DNA from: Baffinella frigidus
Lineage: Eukaryota; Cryptophyceae; Cryptomonadales; Baffinellaceae
Assembly: GCA_026770585.1 (NCBI GenBank)
Contig: MU647041.1
Span: 213,699-226,992 of the forward strand
DNA length: 13,294 bases
Reading direction: 5' to 3'
Made by a program: the position numbers and the translations under genes. Positions within the stretch are counted from its first letter, which is position 1; every line of letters starts with the position of its first letter. Below, one piece after another: positions 1 to 7,188 of this stretch. A model generated the notes under the pieces. That model saw only the letters and a program-made list of their open reading frames with translations. It did no database searches and was not told the DNA's origin.

Positions 1-1022
1 TAGGGATTAGGGTTTGGGGTTTGGGGTTTGGGGTTTGGGGTTTGGGGTTTGGGGTTTGGGGTTTGGGGTTTGGGGTTTGGGGTTTGGGGTTTAGTTTTGA
101 GGATTGAGAGTTTAGGGTTTAGGGTTTAGGGTTTAGGGTTTAGGGTTGAGGCTTTCGATTTCAGGGTTTAGAGTTTAGGGTTCATTGTTCAGGGTTTGGG
201 GTCCACCAGAGTTCAAGTTTTAGGATGTTTGGTTCAGGGTTTAGGTTTGTTTAGGGTTCAGGGTTGATGGTTTCGGGTTTCGGATTTCGGGATTTGGGTT
301 TTGGGTTTTGAGTTTTGGGTTTTGGGTTTCGGGTTGATGGTTACGGGTTTCGGGTTTCGGGTTCAGGGTGTAGGGTTTAGGGTTTAGGGTTCAGGGTTCA
401 GGGTTTAGGGCTTTTCGCCTCTCCGTTTATCCATGCGCGAAAACCTCGGCAGCATACAATTATACAGGTGCGAACATCACCATGGAGCGAGATCAGGGTT
501 TGGGGTTGGGTTTAGGGTCTGGGGTTGAGGGTCTAGGGGTTAGGGGTTGGGGGTTAGAAGATACCCGATTGTGGTTAGGGGTTGGAAGGCTCCCGAAAAG
601 AGGCTAGGTGTTTGGGCGTTGGGAGGCACCCGATTGTGACGCCGATGCACGCTCCCAACGTTGTCCACTGCTCGTGCGGTTAGGGGTTAGGGGTAGGGGG
701 TTAGGGGTTAGGTGTTAGGGGTTCGGGGTTAGGGGTTAGGGGTTCAGGAGTTAGGGGGTAGGGGTTAGGGTTGAGTGGTTTGGGGTTCAGGTTGTCGGGT
801 TTAGTGGGGGGGGGTTGAAGGTTTATGGTGTGGGGTGTGGCTTTAGTGTGTAGGGTTTATGGTGTGAGGTGTGGTTTTAGGGTTTAGGGTTTAGCGTTCA
901 AGTTTCAAGGTTTGGGATTTAGGGTTTAGGGTGTAAGGTGTAGGGTGTGGGGTGTGGAGTGTAGGGTTTAGGGTTTAGGGTTTAGGGTGTAGGGTGTAGG
1001 GTGTAGGGTGTAGGGTGTAGGG
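1..1022 (+). repeat. Degenerate telomere-like repeat tract, G-rich strand, left part
   Basis: Nearly the whole stretch is built from 6-8 base units related to TTTAGGG, in blocks of different variants. TTTGGGG runs perfectly 11 times at 13-89, and TTTAGGG runs five times at 111-145. TTTCGGG/TTTTGGG types dominate about 261-365, TTAGGGG types 495-560 and 680-775, and TGTAGGG types 950-1020. A non-repeat island lies at about 417-492. A second island at 564-680 contains ACCCGATTGTG twice (about 564 and 628). The G-rich strand reads 5' to 3' left to right, the orientation of a right-hand chromosome end. Repeat purity is too low and too interrupted for a functional telomere, so a subtelomeric or interstitial tract is more likely. 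No gene is visible. Confidence 0.9.
13..89 (+). repeat. Perfect TTTGGGG heptamer array, 11 units
   Basis: Eleven consecutive exact TTTGGGG units are seen. Each differs from the common TTTAGGG unit by A to G at the fourth base. The block is homogeneous while its neighbours are TTTAGGG or mixed, which points to local amplification of one variant. The runs of four G separated by three T should favour G-quadruplex formation on this strand; that is inference from base composition. Confidence 0.95.
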
Positions 1023-1550
1023 GTTACCAGCTGTGTTGCAGGATGCGGGGTTGGAGGTTTGGTGTTTGTTGTGTGTGGTCTAAGGTTTGGGGTTTGAGGG
1101 TTGGGGGTTGGGGTTTGGGGAGCACCATCTTGGTGGAGCGCATCCGCATCTGCCCCCCCGTGAGGTTAGCGTGCGGCAGTCCCAGCCTGCGAAATACCCT
1201 CACCCTTCAGCCTTCACGCTTTCGGCCTGCCATCTGTCAAACACAAACAAACCCGCCCACCCCATGACTGGTCAAATCTTCTTTTTTCGCTATTTTTTGT
1301 GGGGTTGAATTCTGCGTGTGCCCCTCCGTGAGGGTCGCGTGCGGTAACCCCAGCCAGCCCGATCCGCCAAACGTTTATCTTTCGCGCTTTGCGGTTGATG
1401 GTTTAGGGTTTAGGAGGGGAACTCTGATTTGAGGGGTTGGGGTAGATGGTGTAGGGTGTATTGTGCAGAGTGTAGTGTGTATGGTTCGTGGTGTATGTTT
1501 TATGGTGTATCGTGTATGGTTTATGGTGTGTGGTTTATGGTTTAGCGTTC
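1023..1550. repeat. Subtelomere-like spacer with a duplicated 50-bp module
   Basis: This is telomere-like DNA (TGTAGGG, GGTGTAT and GGTTTATGG variants) with islands of other sequence. Two islands are diverged copies of one module: 1149-1198 and 1315-1364 share the order TGCCCC, CCGTGAGG, GCGTGCGG, CCCAGCC. Two short reading frames overlap the first copy (1043-1267 and 1087-1308), but their products are translations of repeat DNA and match no family I know. No gene is supported. Confidence 0.6.
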
Positions 1551-1940
1551 AGGAAGGCAATTCCGATTTTGTGTTGTGAGGTTGGGAAGGGGGAGGGAAG
1601 GGGCTGAGGGGGAAGGGGGGTGCGTTTCGTAGCTCTGCGTGAGTTGATCTGGACTCTGATCAAACTGATGTTCAAAATGACAAAAAAACATGATGGTGAA
1701 AGTGAACGGAAGCACGTGTCCTGGGTCTGCCTTAGGCACCTGCCCGTCAACTTTCGGTTCAAGTGGGCACCGAAAGTTACTTGGCGGTGTGGAAGCAGCG
1801 TGGATGGAGGCGGGTGAATGAGCATTAGGGTTAAGGGTTTCGGGTTGAGTGTTCAGGGGTTAGGGTTGAGGTTGTGACTTATTGAAGCGAGCGTCAACTT
1901 TTGGTGTGGAAACAGCGTGGGTGAAGGCGAGGGCATGCGA
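1551..1940. repeat. Spacer with paired modules, one carrying a 9-bp-stem hairpin
   Basis: Two related modules lie at about 1745-1814 and 1891-1932. Both start with CGTCAACTTT and end in GGTGTGGAAGCAGCGTGG or a close variant (AAACAG in the second). The first contains about 28 extra bases that include a perfect inverted repeat, AACTTTCGG at 1749-1757 pairing with CCGAAAGTT at 1770-1778; the second lacks them. Upstream, 1570-1620 is a purine-rich run. A 65-residue + frame (1620-1817) and a 96-residue - frame (1535-1825) cross this stretch with no recognisable domain, so I do not call them genes. Confidence 0.55.
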
Positions 1941-2040
1941 GTTAGGGGTTTAGGGTTTAGGGTGTGGTGTTCAGGGTTAGGGTTGAAGCGGTGGGAATTT
2001 GAGTCAGGGTTCCTTGCGGGAAGGCGCTTTCAGGAGAGGG
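1826..2040 (+). repeat. Degenerate TTTAGGG/TTAGGG repeats
   Basis: Short runs of TTAGGG, TTTAGGG and TTCAGGG variants on the + strand, interrupted by the second copy of the module described at 1551-1940. They end where the foldback element at 2041 begins. No gene is seen. Confidence 0.7.
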
Positions 2041-2184
2041 CCTTATCCGAGGAAACCCATTTTTCTTTTATTTACTGTCAACGAAAATTACTACAAAAAT
2101 ACTTCAATATTACTAGTAAGAACGAATTGTGCAGTAATTTTCGTTGACAGGAAATGAAAGAAAAGTAAGTTTCCTCGGATAAGG
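2041..2184. mobile_element. MITE-like foldback element, 52-bp arms
   Basis: The arms 2041-2092 and 2133-2184 are reverse complements without gaps, with about 47 of 52 positions matching and a 40-base AT-rich spacer. The ends read CCTTATCCGAGGAAAC and its complement. The TA at 2044-2045 and at 2180-2181 can be read as a duplicated TA target, which would leave a CCTTAAGG insertion site in the telomere-like DNA. There is no coding capacity. Structure and size match a non-autonomous inverted-repeat element (MITE). The family is unknown to me, and the TA target is inference because TA is itself part of the palindrome. The inner arm sequence GAAAATTACTAC (2083-2094) recurs in the larger foldback at 10351-10362. 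Confidence 0.8.
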
Positions 2185-2511
2185 TCTAGGGTCCAGGGTC
2201 TAGGGTTTAGACTTTAGCGTTCAGGGTTGAGGTTTCAGGGTTTAGGGGTTAGGTTTGAGACTTGTTGAAGAGAGCCTCGACCGTCCCGCCGAAGCACACT
2301 CCCGAAACGTCGCTGAATATCTGCCCGAACCTATTTTCGGGTTTGGGGTTCAGGGTTTAGGATTTAGAGTAAGGGGTTCAGGGTTTAGAAAACGTCGCTG
2401 AAAATCTGCCCGAACCTGGTTTGGGGTTTGGGGTTTGGGGTTTGGGGTTGAGCGCTTAGGGTTCAGGGTTTAGGGTTTTAGAAAACATCGCTGAAAATGT
2501 GCCCTGACCTG
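2185..2511 (+). repeat. Telomere-like repeats with three copies of a 30-bp interspersed module
   Basis: TTTAGGG, TTCAGGG and TTTGGGG units alternate with three copies of a module of the form GAAAACGTCGCTGAAAATC followed by TGCCCGAACCT. The copies lie at 2304-2332, 2388-2418 and 2481-2511, and the third is the most diverged. The copies keep one orientation and are separated only by telomere-like DNA, so module and repeats appear to have been duplicated together. A more diverged relative may sit at about 635-680 (GCACGCTCCCAACGTTGTC). Confidence 0.75.
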
Positions 2512-2925
2512 AAACAGGTGGCGCGGGGTCAGTTTGTTTTCCACCGTTTCTTAAGTTGACACCGTTACCTAAGTTGACGGAGGTTTCACTTGAGCTTTGA
2601 GACGTTCCACTCTTGACTTTTGTCGCGGTGGTCAGCGCTCTGTAGAACTCTCAAGTTCTTCCCGGCCCTCAATAGATTTCATCTCAAATTTGCGTGGGGC
2701 TTCCAGCCATTTCTAGGCTCTTGCAGGTATTTAAAATACTTGGTTGTGTACCAGAACTTCTTTTGGTGGACTTTTCGCGAAATATAATTTATTGTGGGCT
2801 GGGACTCAAGTGCGGGGTTATGAAACGGCATCCCTTCCCCTGACGACGTCTGGCAAGTGCGGCTGCCGAAGACACTTCGCCCGTGCAATCATTGCGCGAC
2901 ACCCTTTCTGTGGACGAGAAGCGAC
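2512..2925. other. Non-repetitive spacer with an 18-bp tandem pair
   Basis: Not telomere-like. Two near-identical 18-bp units (CACCGTTTCTTAAGTTGA and CACCGTTACCTAAGTTGA) lie at 2542-2577. The rest is mixed sequence. Small frames of 68-69 residues on both strands (2679-2888 and 2744-2950) have no recognisable feature, and I call no gene. Confidence 0.5.
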
Positions 2926-3304
2926 GAGGGGGGAGGGGGGGGGGGGTTGAAAGAGAGAGGGATTGCAAGAGAGACAGGGCGAGAGAGAGCGAGAGAGGGA
3001 GCGCGCGCGCGCGCGAGAGAGAGAGAGAGCGCGCGCGCGCGCGCGCGAGCGAGAAAGAGAGAAAGAGAGAAAGAGAGAGAGGCAGGGAGAGGGAGATCGA
3101 CCCGGCGGCGGTGAGGGTAGAGAGAGAGAGCGCGCGCGAGCGAGATAGAGCGATCGAGAGAGAGAGGGAGAGGGGGAGAGAGAGAGAGGGAGGGAGGGAG
3201 AGAGAGGGAGCGCGCGCGAGAGAGAGAGAGCGCGCGAGCGAGCGAGAGAGAAAGAGAGAGAGAGGGAGAGGGAGAGGCACCCGGCGGCGGTGAGGGTAGA
3301 GAGG
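2926..3304 (+). repeat. Purine-rich GA/GCGC simple-sequence tract with internal duplication
   Basis: The + strand is almost all G and A (GAGAGA, GAAAGA, GGGAGA), broken by alternating GC runs such as 3001-3014 and 3031-3048. A 24-base unit beginning CCCGGCGGCGGTGAGGG occurs at 3101-3124 and again at 3280-3303, 179 bases apart, so the tract contains a large duplication. Translation in any frame gives only Arg/Glu/Ala-rich (+) or Ser/Leu/Arg-rich (-) low-complexity peptides of up to 197 residues, which are by-products of the repeat. Alternating GC could adopt Z-DNA and the purine strand could form triplexes; both are inference. Confidence 0.9.
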
Positions 3305-3320
3305 CCGAACGTGACCCCGA

Positions 3321-3742
3321 GAGTCGAATCGATCAGGTCCCCCATGAAAATCATCACCTGCCACGCCAGAGTGCAGGAGGGTGTTGATTTTTTTAACCCG
3401 CCGCGTCTCAAAGCGGTTGTTGACTTTGGAAAACCACTGTCCTGAGGAGGAATTGACTTTTGGCGACCCCTTCTAAGGCTCTGGCGTGGTGAGTTTTCGC
3501 TTTACAATTAGCGTCGAATCGACGAGGTCCCCCATGAAAAGCATCACCTGAGTTTTCGCTTTAAACTTACGGTTTAGGGTTGGGGTTTAACTTCATTTAA
3601 GGTTTAGAGTTGAGGCGTGGAATCGATTCAGGTTCACCATGAAAATCATCACCAGGTTCCGGGTTCCGGGTTTAGGGTTTAGGTTTTACGGTTCAGAATT
3701 GAGGCGTAGTCGATTCGGGCCCCCCATAAAAACCATCACCTG
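3321..3742 (+). repeat. Four copies of a 40-bp dispersed repeat
   Basis: Copies at 3321-3360, 3511-3550, 3615-3655 and 3704-3742 share GTCGAATCGA near the start and CCCCCATGAAAATCATCACC near the end. Copies 1 and 2 are closest; 3 and 4 carry substitutions and small indels. Spacing falls from 190 to 104 to 89 bases. A second short repeat, GAGTTTTCGCTTTA, occurs at 3491-3504 and 3551-3564, the second directly after copy 2. Telomere-like units fill part of the space between copies 2 and 4. All copies face the same way. The AATCGAT core is near-palindromic. Function is unknown; the frames that cross the copies are not conserved between them. Confidence 0.85.
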
Positions 3743-3900
3743 CGTGGAGTGGTACCTGCGTGCGTGGAGTGGTGCGCACAGAAGTTGCCCGCTCAAATAA
3801 TGACAAGTTGGTTCAACTTGACGTTTTCGAACCAGAACCGCCAACCGTTACCAATGTTCCAACTTCTCTGCACAACGCCCTACATTTTACGCTTTACAGT
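3743..3900. other. Short non-repetitive spacer
   Basis: Mixed sequence between the last 40-bp repeat and the next telomere-like tract. A 172-residue frame (3749-4267, GTG start) begins here, but most of it is translated telomere-like repeat, so I do not call a gene. Confidence 0.4.
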
Positions 3901-4435
3901 TCGGGTTTCTCGTTTCCGGTTTCTGGTTTCTGGTTTCTGGTTCAGGGTTTCGGGTTTCTGGTTTCTGGTTCAGGATTTCAGGTTTCGGGTTTCAGGTTTC
4001 AGGTTTCAGATTTCGGGTTTCGAGCTTCTGGTTTGGGGTTCGGGGTTTGGTGTTTGGGGTTTAGGGTTTGGGGTTTGGGGTCTTGGGTGTTGGGTTTGGG
4101 GTTCGGGGTTTAGGGCTTGGGGTGTGGGGTTTCTGGTTTGGGGTTTGGGGTATAGGGTTTCGGGGTTAGGGTCAAGGTTTCGCACCATGTTGTCCATGAA
4201 ACCGAAGCCGATCATCGGAACTGCCGCCTGCCGGTTTCGGGTTTCGGGTTTAGGATGTAGGGTTTAGGGTTTAGGGTTTAGGGTGTAGGGTTGGTTTAGG
4301 GTTTAGGGTTTAGGATGTAGGGTGTAGGGTTCAGGGTTTAGAGTGTGGGGTGTAGGGTCTAAAGTTAATGGTGTAGGGTGGGTTAGGGTTCAGGGTGTAG
4401 GGTTCAGGGGGTAGGGTTCAGAGTTTAGGGGTTTT
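3901..4435 (+). repeat. Degenerate telomere-like tract with variant blocks
   Basis: The tract begins with TTTCTGG/TTTCGGG/TTTCAGG units (about 3901-4030), moves to TTTGGGG and GTTCGGG units (4030-4160), and ends with TTTAGGG and TGTAGGG units (4250-4435). A unique 50-base insert lies at about 4170-4225. The gradual change of unit type along the tract suggests repeated local amplification. This is the right end of the G-rich half of the window. Confidence 0.9.
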
Positions 4436-4689
4436 GCGCAACCCATTACAAACAATGATCACCCTTCAGAAATCTTTAGGAACCAGTACAAAACATTAGA
4501 AACCTTTCGTAACCATCCGCAAAACAACATCAAAAACCATTGGATTTAATTCTCAGAAAACGGTAGATGGGAATTCGTTTAGGGGTAGGTTGTCAACCGC
4601 AACGTCAACCCAAAACGGTTGCGGGTGAAATGGGAACTTATGCCGTGGCGTGGGAATGAACGGTTCAGGGTCTAGGGTGTGGCACGGAC
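4436..4689. other. AT-rich spacer at the edge of the telomere-like tract
   Basis: About 4440-4550 is rich in loosely repeated pieces of the type AGAAACC/GTAACCAT/CAAAAACCAT. A small hairpin (CCGCAAC with GTTGCGG, about 4596-4624) follows. One last telomere-like fragment is at 4664-4680. No gene is seen. Confidence 0.5.
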
Positions 4690-5560
4690 CTGGATGAAGA
4701 GAAGGCGCTTCTGCACATCCGTGAGACCCCGTGGCTCTTCATCCCCAGAGTTGTCCTCCTGCCATCATGCACGATTTGGTGTTTCAGCGGTGGTGGTCAA
4801 AATCGCATGGCTGGTGGCGTGCAGGGTCCGGTGGCTCTTGGCAGCAGGACGCTGATGGAGGGGGGCTGATGCAGAATGCACGACCCAAACGGTACCCTGC
4901 CGCCCACTTTGGAGGTCACGCGTGGCAGGGTTCCTCCTCCCCTTGCTACGGATCGGGGCCCGCAACAGACACAGCCGCCCGCCAACGCTCCTCTCAAGGG
5001 CGTCAGCAGAGAAACTTTACCAGATGGTGAGAAGCCGACTGCAGAACGCCGCGCCGCCCCGAAACTTGCGCAGCAGCGTCAAACCCAGCTGTCCTCCTGC
5101 TGATCCGCTGCGGGCGCGAGGCCAGGAGGTGGAGGCCCCTCGCTCTGCTCGCTCCGAGCACGGCAGGAGCCGACGCGCTCCCCACAGCGTCGAGGCATGT
5201 TCGCAGGCTCAGCGTCCCGTCTGAGCTTGCAGCGTTCTGAGAAGGCGGCAGCCGCGTTGCAGCGAGGAAGAAGAAGCGGGGCGAGGATGATGCAGGGGCC
5301 CGCTGGCGAAGATGGACCTGCGCCGCCTGCTGCGGCTGGGCCACCGGGCGGAGCACGGAACGCACAGCGAGCCAGACAGGAGGCTTCGTCCACATGTTTC
5401 CTGCTGGTTCTACGGCCGAAATGTGTTCCTTCAGACCAGGGACTCTCTGAGCCTTTCAGAAGACCCGGGGGATGTACAAACCTCGGGGAATGGTCACGTC
5501 CTAAAAATACCTCATCGTTTGAGCTGACTCCCATGCAAATCGACCTTTCGGTTAGGCCGC
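4690..5560. other. GC-rich block with weak coding potential, no assigned gene
   Basis: The base composition changes sharply to GC-rich. Several frames are open on both strands. On the + strand, 4856-5224 is open for about 122 codons without an ATG near its start, and includes Leu/Arg-rich sequence around the residues EKLYQMVRSRL. A 71-residue ATG frame at 5312-5527 starts with G/C-ending codons (MDLRRLLRLGHRAEHG). A 123-residue frame (5197-5568) and a 219-residue - strand frame (5079-5738) overlap these. None matches a family I know, and the frames contradict one another. The block could hold exon fragments or a decayed gene; openness in many frames is also expected from high GC alone. Confidence 0.35.
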
Positions 5561-5632
5561 CGAATTGAATTGAATTAGGAAGCATAAGTGGAATTATTGG
5601 GCCAAGGCAAATCTTCCTATTCAATTTACTAT
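5561..5632. repeat. Small imperfect inverted repeat bounded by AATTGAAT
   Basis: GAATTGAATTAGGAAG (about 5567-5582) pairs imperfectly, with one extra base, with CTTCCTATTCAATT (5613-5626). A TA lies next to GGAAG on the left and next to CTTCC on the right. It could be a very short decayed foldback element, but it is small enough to be chance. Confidence 0.4.
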
Positions 5633-5655
5633 GTCCGGAAAAGGTCCTTGGGGGG

Positions 5656-5691
5656 CCATACGCTCCATAAGCTCCACACGCTCCATACGGG
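5656..5691 (+). repeat. 9-bp tandem repeat, about 4 units
   Basis: Units CCATACGCT, CCATAAGCT, CCACACGCT and CCATACGGG follow one another. The 9-base period keeps reading frames open: it reads as a Leu-His-Thr type repeat on the + strand and a Gly-Ala-Tyr type repeat on the - strand. Whether it is translated is unknown. Confidence 0.8.
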
Positions 5692-5980
5692 CCCTGCCTC
5701 CGCTGAGGGGCGTGTTTCAGGGACAGTGGTGCGCACATACTACAGAGACAAACCTAGTCGAGCACCACGCGGGAGGACGGCCTCAGCGGCGGTGGTGACC
5801 TTGACGACCCCGCAGATTTGAAAGAGTGCCAGGATCTGGCACTATCTCACGACTTGTGAAGAGACGGCTACTTTTAATCAGGGGCAAAATGTGAGGCAAA
5901 ATGATCCAAATTGGGTATTAAAATTATTTTAGAGCCAAGTTTGGCATATTTTGGCCATAAGCTGACTAGACCCAACCTGG
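5692..5980. other. Spacer that shifts from mixed to AT-rich
   Basis: A perfect 8-bp-stem hairpin, AGTGCCAG with CTGGCACT and a 3-base loop, lies at 5825-5843. TTGGCCATAAGC at 5951-5962 recurs exactly at 6369-6380 inside the neighbouring element cluster. No gene is seen. Confidence 0.5.
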
Positions 5981-6092
5981 TAGGACTTGGCCAAAAAAAA
6001 CTGCGAAGTTACAAGATGCGAACTTCTACATGGACCCTTTTGGACATGTAGTGTTTTGAATTCAAATTTTGCACTACAAATCATTCTTTTTA

Positions 6093-6288
6093 GAGCTATT
6101 CCGGTAGGACTTGTCGCGTTTTCGAATTCGAGATTTCAAGATTTCAGACTTCAAAAAGGTTTTAAGGGTCGTAAATCGTTTTAAAACACACCGTTTTCAA
6201 ATCTCATGGTACAAATGAAGTCTCGAAGTCTCGAAGTCGCGAAATCGAAAACGCGACAAGTCCTATGAACTTCGTACTGGAATAGCTC
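6093..6288. mobile_element. Nested TA-flanked foldback element, outer layer
   Basis: The ends are GAGCTATTCC (6093-6102) and its exact complement (6279-6288), with TA outside at 6091-6092 and 6289-6290. The sequences just inside the ends differ in length (2 bases plus TA on the left, about 15 on the right) before the second inverted repeat starts. That fits one element having inserted into a small palindromic element, or a single element with an indel. It lies inside the 5983-6979 element. No coding capacity. Confidence 0.65.
6107..6263. mobile_element. Innermost nested foldback, GGACTTGTCGCG ends
   Basis: The arms 6107-6153 and 6216-6263 pair with one gap and about 40 matching positions. 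The outer 19 bases, starting GGACTTGTCGCGTTTTCG, are exact. TA lies outside at 6105-6106 and 6264-6265. The first seven bases (GGACTTG) equal those of the large element at 5983-6979, so the two may belong to one family. The right arm contains an 8-bp tandem (GAAGTCTC about three times, 6218-6241), and the left arm holds a decayed version of it. No coding capacity. Confidence 0.7.
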
Positions 6289-6293
6289 TACTA

Positions 6294-6916
6294 AGGCCAC
6301 TTCTTATGGTCGGAATTTTTTTATGAGATTACTACAGTCACGCTGGTTTTGACCACGGGAATTCTCATTTGGCCATAAGCGGTGCCCCAAATTCACGGAT
6401 TTCCTCGTCTCCACATCCGATTCTGGTACAACCTTCCGATTATGAAAGGGTGTGTTCAAGACATGACTAAATACATATATTCTGGAATTCTCAGCCGTTA
6501 CTTCTTCATGGAGAATTCGGGCCATATTATCAGTTTCACAAACGATACTAAATATATTTCAAATCTGTTTGATTTGACCACTCATGGTCACATGGGACTT
6601 GTTTACTACACAAAGGCTTTTTTGAGTCAACCCTACCGTAGGGCCCTATGACCTTCCTAGGGGCTCTTTGGGGGACAAATTGACATAAGCATTTGTCAAA
6701 AGTTGACTTGTGGCAATTTTGGGGGCATGGATAATTTTGTTCAAGCTTCAGAATTCTTGGAAAGTGTCGATAACGAAGGTACATGGAGAATCGCTTTAAA
6801 AGTCGTTTCTGGTAAGAATTTACAATGAAAATACAATCAACTTGTTATGTACAAGTGCTATTATAGCCACAGCTCATATTCTCAGGAAATATTTTTCCGA
6901 CCATAAGAAGTGGCCT
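6294..6916. mobile_element. Nested element with perfect 22-bp terminal inverted repeats
   Basis: Positions 6294-6315 and 6895-6916 are exact reverse complements (they begin AGGCCACTTCTTATGG). The flanks read TA on the left (6292-6293) and AA on the right (6917-6918), so one side of a TA duplication may have mutated. The 580-base interior is AT-rich and without a recognisable protein. It contains a small hairpin (TGACCA/TGGTCA, 6575-6590), GATTACTACAG at 6327-6337, and the second copy of TTGGCCATAAGC. It lies wholly inside the 5983-6979 element. Confidence 0.65.
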
Positions 6917-6981
6917 AATGAATACGGTCCATCCAAAAGTTCGCATCTTCTACCTTCGAAGTTTGCTTTGGCCAAGTCCTA

Positions 6982-7188
6982 GAGCTGGTCTCTGATGAGT
7001 TGACACTTTTCGGACCTCAAAAAACTTCCAAACTTTCAAACTCTTTTAGTCAACTCGTACGAAATTTACCACAGCGTAAATTTCTTATAATTTCACTGTA
7101 GTAATATTCAGGTGAGTTGACTAAAAGAGTTTGGAAGTTTGGAGGTTTTGCAAGGTCCGAAAAGTGTCAACTCATGAGAGACCAGCTC
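6982..7188. mobile_element. TA-flanked foldback element abutting the 5983-6979 element
   Basis: The arms 6982-7056 and 7114-7188 are reverse complements over 75 bases without gaps, with about 69 matches and a 57-base AT-rich loop. The ends read GAGCTGGTCTCT and complement. TA lies outside at 6980-6981 and 7189-7190; the left TA is the same TA that bounds the 5983-6979 element, so one element inserted at the border of the other. The loop holds GTAGTAATATTC (7098-7109), close to the inner arm motif of the foldbacks at 2041 and 10135. No coding capacity; a 129-residue frame starting in the right arm at a TTG is not credible as a gene. Confidence 0.8.

Larger units (their letters stand above)
5983..6979. 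mobile_element. TA-flanked MITE-like element, about 997 bp, with other elements nested inside
   Basis: The terminal inverted repeats are 5983-6036 and 6926-6979. They align without gaps over 54 bases with 46 matches, and the outer 13 (GGACTTGGCCAAA) are exact. TA lies directly outside both ends (5981-5982 and 6980-6981), the target duplication typical of the Tc1/mariner superfamily and its MITEs. The interior encodes no transposase; the longest frame with any sequence complexity is 89 residues (6382-6651) and has no ATG start. Two further TA-bounded structures (6093-6288 and 6294-6916) lie within it, so it may once have been much shorter. The assignment to Tc1/mariner is inference from TA and the inverted repeats only. 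Confidence 0.75.

Noticed and set aside
1-110. A true chromosome end at the left edge of the window
   Set aside because: The repeat is variant, soon interrupted, and the G-rich strand points into the window, the wrong way for a left chromosome end.
2789-3411. Minus-strand frames of 191 and 197 residues rich in Ser-Leu-Arg, and matching + strand Arg/Glu-rich frames
   Set aside because: They are translations of the GA/GCGC simple repeat. All frames are open for the same reason, and there is no non-repetitive domain.
3321-3742. CRISPR array (four repeats with spacers)
   Set aside because: Repeats are diverged, spacing is uneven (190, 104, 89 bases), spacers contain telomere-like DNA, and there are no cas genes; the context is eukaryotic.
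3749-4267. 172-residue + frame with repeated Phe-Arg-Val-Ser-Gly type residues
   Set aside because: It begins at GTG and most of it is translated degenerate telomere-like repeat.
5079-5738. 219-residue minus-strand frame with an ATG start
   Set aside because: No recognisable domain; it overlaps several equally open + frames in GC-rich DNA. It is kept only as a possibility in the GC-rich block entry.
6382-6651. 89-residue + frame with normal amino-acid composition inside the nested elements
   Set aside because: It has a GTG start, no similarity I know, and lies in AT-rich interior DNA of a non-autonomous element; it is too short for a transposase.
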